A DNA stretch of 15,484 bases, from NCBI GenBank assembly GCA_016780695.1, contig JADHLK010000017.1:1-15484 (forward strand). Reading direction: 5' to 3'. Both the position numbers and the translations under genes were made by a program. Source of the stretch: Alphaproteobacteria bacterium. GTDB lineage: Bacteria > Pseudomonadota > Alphaproteobacteria > Puniceispirillales > Puniceispirillaceae. Shown piece by piece: positions 1 to 7,443 of the stretch; within the stretch, counting starts at the first letter, position 1; every line of letters starts with the position of its first letter. Under the pieces are notes generated by a model. The model had not been told where the DNA came from. It worked only from the letters and a program-made list of their open reading frames with translations, and ran no database searches.

Positions 1-2979
1 GGCGGCATCATGGATATTTTTGCCGAGGCTGGCCAGCTGCCTGCCAGACTGGATTTTTTCGGTGATGAGCTGGAAAAGATCAGGCTGTTTGACTCGCTCA
101 GCCAGCGCTCTCTGGAAGAGGTAAAGCAGCTGGTTTTGCGCCCGGCAGCTGAATTCCGCCTGGATGACGCTGTAATTGCCAATTTCCGCACCCGCTATCT
201 GGAGCTTTTTGGCGGCGGGGCGGCACGGGACCCGGTCTATGAGGCCGTCAGTGCCGGACAGATACCGGCCGGGCTGGAACATTATTTACCGCTCTTGCAT
301 GATCAGCTGGCTCTGCCGGAAGAATGGCTGGAAGGCTGGCCAGTTATTCTGGATAATGACGCGCTGCCCGCGCTCACCCAGCGCAGCGCCCGCATAGCCG
401 AATTCTTTGCCGAAAGACAATCCGTAGCCGAAGCGGATCAGGCCTGGCGGCCGGTGCCGCAGGAGCTGGCCTTTCGCAGCCCGCAGGAAATCGAAAATCT
501 GGCCCGCCAGCCGGGCGTTATTCAGCTGCATAATTTTGATCCGCCCGCCGCCAGCCAGCAAGGCGTGCTGGATTTGGGGTGCAGTGTCAGCCCGGTCTTT
601 GCTGGTGAGCAGGGGGCCGGGGCCAGCCCATCACAAGCTGCTGCCGCTGAGATTACCCGCCAGCTGCCGCAGACCCGCGTGTTGCTGACTGCTGCCTCAA
701 AAGGGGCGGTGGAAAAGCTGGCCGATTTGGTGGGCGCGCATCTGCCGCAGCCAGTGCATCAAATAACAGATTTTGCCGCTGCCCGTCCGGGGCAGGTGGC
801 GGCGTGCCTGTGGCCGTTGCGGAGCGGCTTCAGCTTGCCGGGTCTGCTGGTGCTCTCAGAACAGGATATTTTCGGGGCCCGCATTGCGCGTGCCACTTCC
901 AGACGGCGGCGGGCAGAGGATTTTCTGCGGGAAGTCTCCTCTCTGGAGGCGGGCGAGCTGGTCGTGCATATTGAACATGGTATTGGCCGCTATGAGGGTC
1001 TGGAAACAATCCAAAGCGGCGGGGCAGATCATGATTGCCTGCGGCTGGTCTATGCGGATGGGGATCGGTTATTCTTGCCGGTGGAAAATATTGATCTGCT
1101 TTCCCGCTATGGCCGGGAGTCAGCAGAGGCGGTTTTGGATCGTCTCGGCGGGGTTGGCTGGCAGGCCCGCAAGGCCCGTATCAAAGGCCGGATCCGGGAA
1201 ATGGCTGACCAGCTGATGCAGATTGCCGCGCGCCGCACTCTGGCCAGCTCAGAAAAGCTGGTGGTTCCGGCTGGCAGCTATGATGAATTTTGTGCCCGTT
1301 TCGGCTTTCAGGAAACCGAGGATCAGCTTGAGGCAATAGAGGCGGTATTGTCTGATTTAGCCTCTGGCCAGCCCGCAGACCGGCTGATTTGCGGCGATGT
1401 GGGTTTTGGCAAGACTGAAGTGGCCTTGCGGGCGGCCTTTGTGGCGGTAATGGCTGGCTATCAGGTTGCGCTGGTTACCCCGACAACCTTGCTGGCCCGC
1501 CAGCATGGCCGCGTCTTTACCGAACGGTTTTCTGGATTTGGTATAGAGACCGGCATCCTGTCGCGCATGACCAGCCCGGCTACGGCCCGCCAGCTGAAAA
1601 AGGATTTGGCCAGCGGCAGTTGCCAGCTGGTGATCGGCACCCATGCGCTTTTGTCCAAATCCATCAGCTTCAACAATCTTGGCCTGCTGATCATTGATGA
1701 GGAGCAGCATTTCGGCGTTGCCCAGAAAGAGCGGCTGAAGAGCCTGCGCGGGGCTGTTCATGTGCTGACCCTGTCAGCTACGCCAATCCCGCGCACCTTG
1801 CAAATGGCGCTGTCTGGGGTACGCCAGATGTCGCTGATCACCACGCCGCCTGCGGATCGTCTGGCAGTTCGCACCTTTGTTGGCCCCTGGGACAGGCTGG
1901 TTCTCAAAGAGGCAATAAAACGCGAGAAATTCCGCGGCGGCCAGATTTTTGTGGTCTGCCCGCGTATCCGGGATCTGGACGGGGTGCAGGAAAAGCTGGT
2001 TCAGCTGGTGCCGGAAGCGCGTATCCTCATCGCGCATGGCCGACTGCCCGCAGCCGAGCTGGATCAGGTGATGACTGATTTTGCTACCGGCAAGGCTGAT
2101 ATTCTGCTCTCGACCAATATCATTGAATCCGGCATTGATATTCCTACCGCCAATACGCTGATTGTCTGGCGGTCCGATCAGTTTGGTCTCTCCCAGCTCT
2201 ATCAGCTGCGCGGGCGGGTTGGGCGGTCGCGCAACCGCGCCTATGCCTATCTGACGACTGAGCCGGACAGGCTGATCACCCAGACTGCCCGCCGCAGGCT
2301 GGAGGTGATGCAGACGCTGGATCAGCTGGGGGCCGGTTTCTCTCTGGCCTCTTATGATATGGATATAAGAGGGGCGGGCAATTTGCTGGGCGAGGAGCAG
2401 TCCGGCCATGTCCGCGAGGTTGGGGTGGAGCTGTATCAGGATATGCTGCGCCAGGCGGTGGCTCTGGCCCGATCTGGCAAGCAGGAAGGGGAGGGTGCCG
2501 ACCCTCAGGATTTTGCCCCGCAACTCAATCTGGGCCTGCCCGTGCTGATTCCGGCCGATTATATAGAGGATTTGACGGTGCGGCTGGCGATTTACCGGCG
2601 CATTGCCGGGCTGGCAGATGAGGAGGCACGCGCTGCTCTTGAGGTAGAGCTGATTGACCGGTTTGGCCCGCTGCCGGAGCCGCTGGTCAATCTGCTGGCG
2701 GTGGTAGAGCTTAAAAATCTGTGCCGTCTGGCCAATATTGAGCGAGTCGAGGTGGGCAATAAGGGGGTTGCCTTCAGCTTCCGCAAAAATCATTTTGCCC
2801 GGCCGGATTCGCTGGTTGGCTGGATCGCGCGCCAGCCCGGCAGCCTGCAGATGAAGCCAGATCACCGGCTGGTGATGCGCGCTGATTTCAGCCGCCCGGC
2901 CCAGCGTCCAGACCAGCTGCGCCCGGTTCTGGCCCAGCTGGCAGATATGGCCAGCCAGCCGCTGCCGGAAAATCCCTAA
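1..2979 (+). CDS. mfd: Transcription-repair coupling factor Mfd, 5'-truncated by the window edge
   Basis: Mfd is the ATP-driven translocase that removes stalled RNA polymerase at DNA lesions and recruits UvrA. The reading frame is open from base 1: the codons before the first ATG (position 10) read G-G-I and continue into MDIF, matching the internal 'RGGI(I/V)DIF' stretch of the UvrB-like module, so that ATG is not the start and roughly the first 150-180 residues lie outside. Counting from the ATG at 10: CarD-like RNA polymerase interaction domain around residues 310-375 (LVVHIEHGIGRYEGLE), Walker A GDVGFGKTE at 462-470, DEEQ box at about 563, motif III SATPIPRT, the translocation region with TNIIESGIDIPTANTL and QLRGRVGRS, then the TRCF C-terminal domain. 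The stop TAA (2977-2979) overlaps the stop of the convergent frnE-like gene. Identity is essentially certain; only the N-terminus is missing. Confidence 0.97.
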   Translation, partial: GGIMDIFAEAGQLPARLDFFGDELEKIRLFDSLSQRSLEEVKQLVLRPAAEFRLDDAVIANFRTRYLELFGGGAARDPVYEAVSAGQIPAGLEHYLPLLHDQLALPEEWLEGWPVILDNDALPALTQRSARIAEFFAERQSVAEADQAWRPVPQELAFRSPQEIENLARQPGVIQLHNFDPPAASQQGVLDLGCSVSPVFAGEQGAGASPSQAAAAEITRQLPQTRVLLTAASKGAVEKLADLVGAHLPQPVHQITDFAAARPGQVAACLWPLRSGFSLPGLLVLSEQDIFGARIARATSRRRRAEDFLREVSSLEAGELVVHIEHGIGRYEGLETIQSGGADHDCLRLVYADGDRLFLPVENIDLLSRYGRESAEAVLDRLGGVGWQARKARIKGRIREMADQLMQIAARRTLASSEKLVVPAGSYDEFCARFGFQETEDQLEAIEAVLSDLASGQPADRLICGDVGFGKTEVALRAAFVAVMAGYQVALVTPTTLLARQHGRVFTERFSGFGIETGILSRMTSPATARQLKKDLASGSCQLVIGTHALLSKSISFNNLGLLIIDEEQHFGVAQKERLKSLRGAVHVLTLSATPIPRTLQMALSGVRQMSLITTPPADRLAVRTFVGPWDRLVLKEAIKREKFRGGQIFVVCPRIRDLDGVQEKLVQLVPEARILIAHGRLPAAELDQVMTDFATGKADILLSTNIIESGIDIPTANTLIVWRSDQFGLSQLYQLRGRVGRSRNRAYAYLTTEPDRLITQTARRRLEVMQTLDQLGAGFSLASYDMDIRGAGNLLGEEQSGHVREVGVELYQDMLRQAVALARSGKQEGEGADPQDFAPQLNLGLPVLIPADYIEDLTVRLAIYRRIAGLADEEARAALEVELIDRFGPLPEPLVNLLAVVELKNLCRLANIERVEVGNKGVAFSFRKNHFARPDSLVGWIARQPGSLQMKPDHRLVMRADFSRPAQRPDQLRPVLAQLADMASQPLPENP

Positions 2980-3590
2980 AGCGGGCTTTCCGCCGCATCC
3001 AGCGCGTTCAGCAGCACTTCTGGCGGATGCGCTCCGGACAGGGCCAGCTTGCCATTAAGCACAAAAAACGGCACCCCTTCAATACGGTGGTTCTGGCCTT
3101 CTGTTAAGTCTGTGCGCAGCTGCTCGGCTGCTAGCTGCATGGCCGGGTCTGTGGCCAGCTGAGGCAGGCCGGCAGCCGCACAGATTTCCTGACGCACGCT
3201 GCTGTCTGCAATATCCAGCCCATCGCGGAAATAGGCCTGATAAAAGGCCTCTGTTACATCCTGCCCTTTGAGCGCGGCCGCCAATATCAGCTTTTGCACC
3301 GGGCGCGAATCAGGCTGTCTTTTAATCCGGTCAAAATTGAAACTGAGACCAGTTTCTGCCCCGGTTGCCTGAATCCGCCCGTAAATCGCTGAGGAAGCAT
3401 GGCCGAATTTGGCATTCAGATAGGCTTGCCTGTCCATCCCCTCATCTGGCAAGGACGGGTTCAGCAAAAAAGCCCGCCAGATTATCTGAGCCTTGATCTG
3501 CGGGCGCATGGCCAGCGCCTGTTCCAGCCGCCGCCGCCCGATCCAGCACCAAGGACATACAATATCGGCAAAAATCTCAATCTGCATCAT
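2976..3590 (-). CDS. FrnE-like DsbA-family thiol-disulfide oxidoreductase
   Basis: A 204-residue thioredoxin-fold protein of the DsbA/FrnE (2-hydroxychromene-2-carboxylate isomerase-like) family, probably a cytoplasmic thiol-disulfide oxidoreductase since no signal peptide is seen. The N-terminus MMQIEIFADIVCPWCWIGRR carries the CPWC redox motif at residues 12-15 and the WIG signature typical of FrnE. The C-terminal part has the cis-proline region GVPFFVLNGKLALSGA. The frame stays open upstream to 3656, but the start is placed at the ATG-ATG at 3590/3587: AAAGG lies just upstream (4 nt from the first, 7 nt from the second ATG) and the family begins at this strand. Its TAG stop occupies 2976-2978, inside the mfd stop, so the two genes are convergent with no room for a terminator. 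Substrate is unknown. Confidence 0.88.
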   Translation of the reverse strand: MMQIEIFADIVCPWCWIGRRRLEQALAMRPQIKAQIIWRAFLLNPSLPDEGMDRQAYLNAKFGHASSAIYGRIQATGAETGLSFNFDRIKRQPDSRPVQKLILAAALKGQDVTEAFYQAYFRDGLDIADSSVRQEICAAAGLPQLATDPAMQLAAEQLRTDLTEGQNHRIEGVPFFVLNGKLALSGAHPPEVLLNALDAAESPL

Positions 3591-3698
3591 AGTGCCTTTT
3601 GGCAACCCGTCTGATTTCCCTGTTTGCATCATGGCGCAAATGACCCGCTGGTGCAATTATCCGGCTTTTGCCTGCCGGGCCCGCTTATGCTAAAGCAT

Positions 3699-3748
3699 GA
3701 TTGGGCAAGATCGGGCAAGATTGGGCAAGATCGGGCAAGATTGGGCGC
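3699..3748 (+). repeat. 10-bp tandem repeat, five units, just upstream of the HugZ-like gene
   Basis: Five head-to-tail decamers alternate between GATTGGGCAA and GATCGGGCAA, with the last unit ending in GC. The array ends 4 nt before the chosen ATG at 3753. It directly follows an inverted repeat, ATGCT-AA-AGCAT, at 3687-3698. The array is either the 5' untranslated region of the HugZ-like gene or, if an earlier ATG at 3687 were used, codes for a short repetitive N-terminal tail. The strictly alternating T/C shows that the real expansion unit may be 20 bp. Copy-number variation by replication slippage is an inference. Confidence 0.85.
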
Positions 3749-3752
3749 AGAT

Positions 3753-4247
3753 ATGGCAAAATCGCAAACAGACATCGCTGAACAGGCAAAAAAAAGGCTG
3801 CTTGATACTGCCAAAACGCTGATCCTCGCGGCTGTGGATGCGGCGGGCCAGCCCTGCATTGGCACCGCCCCCTTTGTTAGAATAGAGGGAGATTTTTATA
3901 TCTTTTCCAGTGAGTTGTCAGAACATATCAAAGCGATACTAAAAGGAGCAGAAAGCCAGTTCATGCTGCTGGCAGATGAGCAGGACAGCCAGAATATCTG
4001 GGCTCGGCAGCGCCTGTCCTTCCGTGCCGATATAGAGGAAATCGCCCGCACGCATCCGGCTTTTGAGGCGATTTGTGCCGAGATTGCCGCACGCCATGGG
4101 TCGGTTATGGATGTGATCAAACCGTTCGGCGATTTCCATCTGTTGAAAATTACCCCGAAAACCGGACGGCTGGTAACCGGCTTTGCCGCGGCCTTTTTTG
4201 TCTGCGGCCCGCAATTTGACATTGAGGGGCAGGTTGGCAATGGCTGA
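3753..4247 (+). CDS. HugZ-like protein of the pyridoxamine 5'-phosphate oxidase (split-barrel) family
   Basis: A 164-residue split-barrel protein. The diagnostic stretch runs TAPFVRIEGDFYIFSSELSEH, then MLLADEQD, then NIWARQRLSF and, near the C-terminus, RLVTGFAAAFFV. This order is that of HugZ-type proteins, which bind heme and degrade it or use it as an iron source, within the wider PNPOx-like FMN/heme fold. No signal peptide is seen, so it is likely cytoplasmic. The start at 3753 (MAKSQTDI) is chosen because it begins at the usual family N-terminus; the frame is open back to 3624, but that part encodes the tandem repeat. No clear Shine-Dalgarno sequence precedes either 3753 or the in-frame ATG at 3687, so the start is uncertain. 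The gene overlaps the downstream GST by 8 bp. No heme-uptake genes are nearby, so heme as substrate rests on family similarity only. Confidence 0.8.
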   Translation: MAKSQTDIAEQAKKRLLDTAKTLILAAVDAAGQPCIGTAPFVRIEGDFYIFSSELSEHIKAILKGAESQFMLLADEQDSQNIWARQRLSFRADIEEIARTHPAFEAICAEIAARHGSVMDVIKPFGDFHLLKITPKTGRLVTGFAAAFFVCGPQFDIEGQVGNG

Positions 4248-4896
4248 GGGGGAGTTTCCTGTTTTCTGGTCTTTCCGGCGCTGCCCCTATGCAATGCGGG
4301 CGCGGCTGGCCCTGAAAGCGGCAGGCCAGCGGGTCTGGCTGCGTGAAATCCTGTTGCGCGACAAGCCTGCTGCGTTTCTGGCGGTTGCCTCAGACGGCAC
4401 AGTGCCGGTTCTGGTTCTGCCAGATGCACCGCCGGATGCAGCAGTGATAGCGGAGAGCCGCGATATCATGCTCTGGGCGCTGGGCCGCGCGGACCCGCAA
4501 GGCTGGCTTTTCGGGCTGTCCAGCGCGCAGATTGACGCGCATTTTGACCAGCTGGATGGCCCGTTCAAATATCATCTGGACAGGTATAAATATGCCAGCC
4601 GCTTTGACCGGGCAGAGGCTGCAGAGCATCGCCGCGCGGCTGCTGAAATTGCCAAAGTCTGGGACCAGAGGCTGGCCGCGCAGCCGGCCTTGTCAGGCAA
4701 TCGGCCGGGGCTGCTGGATTATGCTAGCCTGCCCTTTGTGCGCCAGTTCCGCATCGCAGACCCGCCCTGGTTTGACGCACAGGATTGGCCGCATTTGGCC
4801 AGCTGGCTGACAGCGTTTCTGGAATCGGCGCAGCTGGCCGCCATTATGGAAAAATATCCGCTCTGGCAAGAGGGGGAGGCGGGCTTTGTGTTTTAG
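4240..4896 (+). CDS. Glutathione S-transferase family protein (glutaredoxin-like N-terminus)
   Basis: A 218-residue protein with an N-terminal thioredoxin-fold GST domain and a helical C-terminal domain. The N-terminus has SFRRCPYAMRARLAL, with the candidate catalytic cysteine at residue 15. The TVPVL cis-proline segment and the AESRDIMLWAL glutathione gamma-glutamyl-binding segment (E-S) follow. The C-terminal half is helical, with aromatic-rich stretches such as FVRQFRIAD. Start at 4240: GAGGGG lies 10 nt upstream, and the ATG overlaps the HugZ-like stop by 8 bp, suggesting translational coupling. A longer frame from 4183 lies inside the upstream gene and adds nothing family-like. Substrate cannot be told from sequence; a glutathione-dependent reductase or transferase is likely. 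The stop (4894-4896) is 11 bp from the convergent DMT gene's stop. Confidence 0.87.
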   Translation: MAEGEFPVFWSFRRCPYAMRARLALKAAGQRVWLREILLRDKPAAFLAVASDGTVPVLVLPDAPPDAAVIAESRDIMLWALGRADPQGWLFGLSSAQIDAHFDQLDGPFKYHLDRYKYASRFDRAEAAEHRRAAAEIAKVWDQRLAAQPALSGNRPGLLDYASLPFVRQFRIADPPWFDAQDWPHLASWLTAFLESAQLAAIMEKYPLWQEGEAGFVF

Positions 4897-4907
4897 GCCA
4901 GATTATC

Positions 4908-5828
4908 TCAAGGCGCGGGTTCAGACCGCTTTTTGCGCATCATATAGCGGATATAGAAAATCAGTGCGCTGACCACAATCGCCCCGCCAATCATCGCCCG
5001 GTTGCCCGGCTGCTCTCCCACAAAAAGCCACACCCAGACCGGCCCCAGCACGGTTTCCAGAATCATCAACAGGCTGATATTCGCTGCTTGGGTGTAGCGG
5101 GTGGCAGAAGTCAGGCAGAAAAAGGATAGCGGCAGGATAAGGGCCCCGGAGACGCTGATCATCAGCGGGTCGCCATCCCACAGGCTCTGCGGGGCCACAA
5201 GCAGCAGCCCGATCACGCCGGAAAGCATCGTCCCGGTGCCTGTTACCAAGACAACATTCAGGCGCGGATTGGCCCGCAAGCAGACAAAATTTACCCCAAT
5301 CAAGATAGCTGCCAGCAAGGAAAAACCTGCGCCCAGCAAAACCGAGCCGCCGCCCTGACGGGTCACCATCTGGACAGAGTCCGCATCCAGCACCGCCAGA
5401 GCCACCCCGCCAAAAGCGACCAGAATAACCAGCCAGGTTGCCATATAGGTCTGCTCGCCCAGCAGCAGGCGTGAGATAAGCGCGGCAAAGACTGGCGAGA
5501 CGGCCAGACAGACCAGCACCAGCACCACTGAAGTCTCGGCCACCGCAAGGGTAAAAAATAGCCCCCCCATGCCGCCTGCCAGACAGGCCCCGATTCCGTA
5601 GCGGCTCAGCAGGATACGGCAATCTTGCCGCCGATTTTTGGCAAAGATCAGCCACAGGCTGCCCAGCACCAGACCACATAGGATCCCGCGCCAGGCCAGC
5701 ATCGCCCACCCTTCCATTCCAGACAGGCGCATAAACAGCGTATCCGGCGTGATGACCAACGCCCCAGCCAGACCTAAAAGCAAGCCAAAGCCGGGCCGGG
5801 TAGTCCATCTGTGCCAGTTTTCGGTCAT
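4908..5828 (-). CDS. DMT-superfamily (EamA) inner-membrane transporter
   Basis: A 306-residue, strongly hydrophobic protein with about ten predicted membrane helices arranged as two EamA repeats, the pattern of drug/metabolite exporters. Family-like features include a Gly/Pro-rich first helix (LLLGLAGALVITPDTLFMR), the helix-4/5 region of repeat one (SPVFAALISRLLLGEQ), and the equivalent in repeat two (LETVLGPVWVWLFVGEQPG). The C-terminal tail is short and basic (RYMMRKKRSE), consistent with a cytoplasmic end. The ATG at 5828 has AAAGAGA a few nucleotides upstream. It stands alone on its strand, with 91 bp separating it from the end of the photolyase operon behind it and convergent to the GST gene. 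Substrate unknown; amino acids or metabolites are usual for the family. Confidence 0.9.
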   Translation of the reverse strand: MTENWHRWTTRPGFGLLLGLAGALVITPDTLFMRLSGMEGWAMLAWRGILCGLVLGSLWLIFAKNRRQDCRILLSRYGIGACLAGGMGGLFFTLAVAETSVVLVLVCLAVSPVFAALISRLLLGEQTYMATWLVILVAFGGVALAVLDADSVQMVTRQGGGSVLLGAGFSLLAAILIGVNFVCLRANPRLNVVLVTGTGTMLSGVIGLLLVAPQSLWDGDPLMISVSGALILPLSFFCLTSATRYTQAANISLLMILETVLGPVWVWLFVGEQPGNRAMIGGAIVVSALIFYIRYMMRKKRSEPAP

Positions 5829-5919
5829 GCAGGTCTCTTTTTGATGAAATAGGATAGGGCAGAACGCGCCAAACCCTACGCCTGCCAGCCTAGCTAAGGC
5901 AAGCGGATTTGCTGATGCC

Positions 5920-7443
5920 TCACCCTAATTTGGCCAAAAAATCAGCAGCCTTGCCGCGCAGGGCCTGTTGCGTGCCTGCCTCCATTTTATGCCAGCTGCG
6001 GACCATCATACCCATTCTGGCATTGGCCTGCCATTTATCCTCATGCCTGGCAATAAAATCCCAGTATAAATAATTGAAAGGACACGAATTTTCAGACAGT
6101 TTCTCAGATGGATTATAGGCACAGCCGCGGCAATAATCAGACATTCGGTTGATATAGGCCCCGCTCGCCGCATAGGGTTTTGAGGCCATGATACCGCCAT
6201 CTGCATAAAGGGCCATGCCGGTGACATTCGGCAATTCCACCCATTCAAACGCATCGGCATAGACTGCCAGATACCAGTCATTTACCGCGCGCGGGGAAAG
6301 CCCGGCCAAGAGCGCGAAATTGCCGGTGACCATCAGCCGCTGAATATGATGGGCATAGGCATTTTCCAGCGTCTGGGTAACAGTAATGGACAGGCAGCGC
6401 ATCTCGGTCTGGCCATTCCAGAAAAAGCCCGGCAGCGGCCGCTCGGCTTGCAAATGGTTCAGCCTTGCATAATCCGGCATGGACAGCCAATAGAGGCCGC
6501 GCACATATTCCCGCCAGCCCAGAATCTGGCGGATGAACCCTTCGGCGGCGTTGATCGCAACCCGCCCATCCTGCCAGGCCTGTTCGGCCTGTTTGATGCA
6601 ATCCAGCGGGGAAAGCAGACCGATATTGAGATAGAGCCCGATCAGCGCATGAAACATGAAAGGCTGATCCGCCAGCATCGCATCTTGCCAGCTGCCGAAA
6701 TCTGCCAGCCGGTGGGTGATGAAATGTGCCAGATGCTGTTCCGCTTCAGCATGGGTGGTCGCATAGCTGAACCCGCCGATCTCTCCGGGGTGGTCAGCAA
6801 AACGGGTGGCGACCAGCTCAATCACATCAGCAGTGATCGCATCCGGGGTGATTTTCGGTATCGGCGGAACAGTCAGACCGTCGCGCGGCGGCTTGCGGTT
6901 TTCGCTGTCAAAATTCCATTTACCGCCTGCTGGCTTGTCGCCCTCCAGCAATATCTGCCAGTCGCGGCGCATCTCGCGATAGAAATATTCCATCCGCAGC
7001 TGCTTGCGCTCGCTGGCCCAGGCTTCAAAACGGGCGGTGCTGCACAAAAACCGGTCATCTTCCAGAATTTCAACCGGTATATCCAGCTCATCGCGCCATT
7101 GCCGCATCATCTCCAGAACCCGCCATTCGCTGGCCGCGGTCAAGAGCAGCCGGTTAGCATTATGGCGGGTGAGGGCGCGGCGGATTTCACCGGCAAAATT
7201 TTGGCTGTTATCCGGGTCTTCCAGCTTTATATAATCAATGTTCCAGCCATTTTCTTGCAGCTGCTCGGCAAAATGGCGCATCGCCGAAAAAATAAAAACC
7301 AGCTTTTTGGGATGATGCAGGACGCTGCGCGCTTCCTCAGCCACCTCTACCATCAAGAGCGTGTCCGTCTGACGGTCAGCTGCCTTCAGGCTGGCCAGTT
7401 GCGGGCTCAACTGGTCGCCGGTGATCAGCAGCAAAGCCCCCAT
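5920..7443 (-). CDS. phrB: Iron-sulfur bacterial cryptochrome/photolyase (FeS-BCP), likely (6-4) photolyase
   Basis: A 507-residue protein of the prokaryotic iron-sulfur photolyase/cryptochrome family, which uses light and FAD to reverse (6-4) pyrimidine photoproducts and often carries a lumazine antenna. Starting at the ATG at 7443, the four expected [4Fe-4S] ligands fall at Cys350 (in EMRCLS), Cys438 and Cys441 (CRGC) and Cys454 (SCPFN), and the active-site histidines at 365-366 (YAHHIQRLMVTGNF). As far as I recall these numbers equal those of Agrobacterium PhrB, which supports both identity and start. The N-terminus MGALLLITGDQLSPQL is the antenna-binding Rossmann-like domain. The ATG shares one base with the stop of the upstream CPD photolyase (TGATG), so the two are almost surely translated together. 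No clear terminator was seen in the 91 bp after the stop. The name phrB follows Agrobacterium usage, not E. coli. Confidence 0.95.
   Translation of the reverse strand: MGALLLITGDQLSPQLASLKAADRQTDTLLMVEVAEEARSVLHHPKKLVFIFSAMRHFAEQLQENGWNIDYIKLEDPDNSQNFAGEIRRALTRHNANRLLLTAASEWRVLEMMRQWRDELDIPVEILEDDRFLCSTARFEAWASERKQLRMEYFYREMRRDWQILLEGDKPAGGKWNFDSENRKPPRDGLTVPPIPKITPDAITADVIELVATRFADHPGEIGGFSYATTHAEAEQHLAHFITHRLADFGSWQDAMLADQPFMFHALIGLYLNIGLLSPLDCIKQAEQAWQDGRVAINAAEGFIRQILGWREYVRGLYWLSMPDYARLNHLQAERPLPGFFWNGQTEMRCLSITVTQTLENAYAHHIQRLMVTGNFALLAGLSPRAVNDWYLAVYADAFEWVELPNVTGMALYADGGIMASKPYAASGAYINRMSDYCRGCAYNPSEKLSENSCPFNYLYWDFIARHEDKWQANARMGMMVRSWHKMEAGTQQALRGKAADFLAKLG

Noticed and set aside
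10..12. ATG at 10 as the mfd start
   Set aside because: The frame is open to base 1 and the residues before and after it match an internal Mfd region; the protein would lack most of its UvrB-like N-terminal domain.
3699..3748. CRISPR-like array
   Set aside because: Units are 10 bp and adjacent with no spacers, and no cas genes are present. The same applies to the 12-bp array in mnmH.
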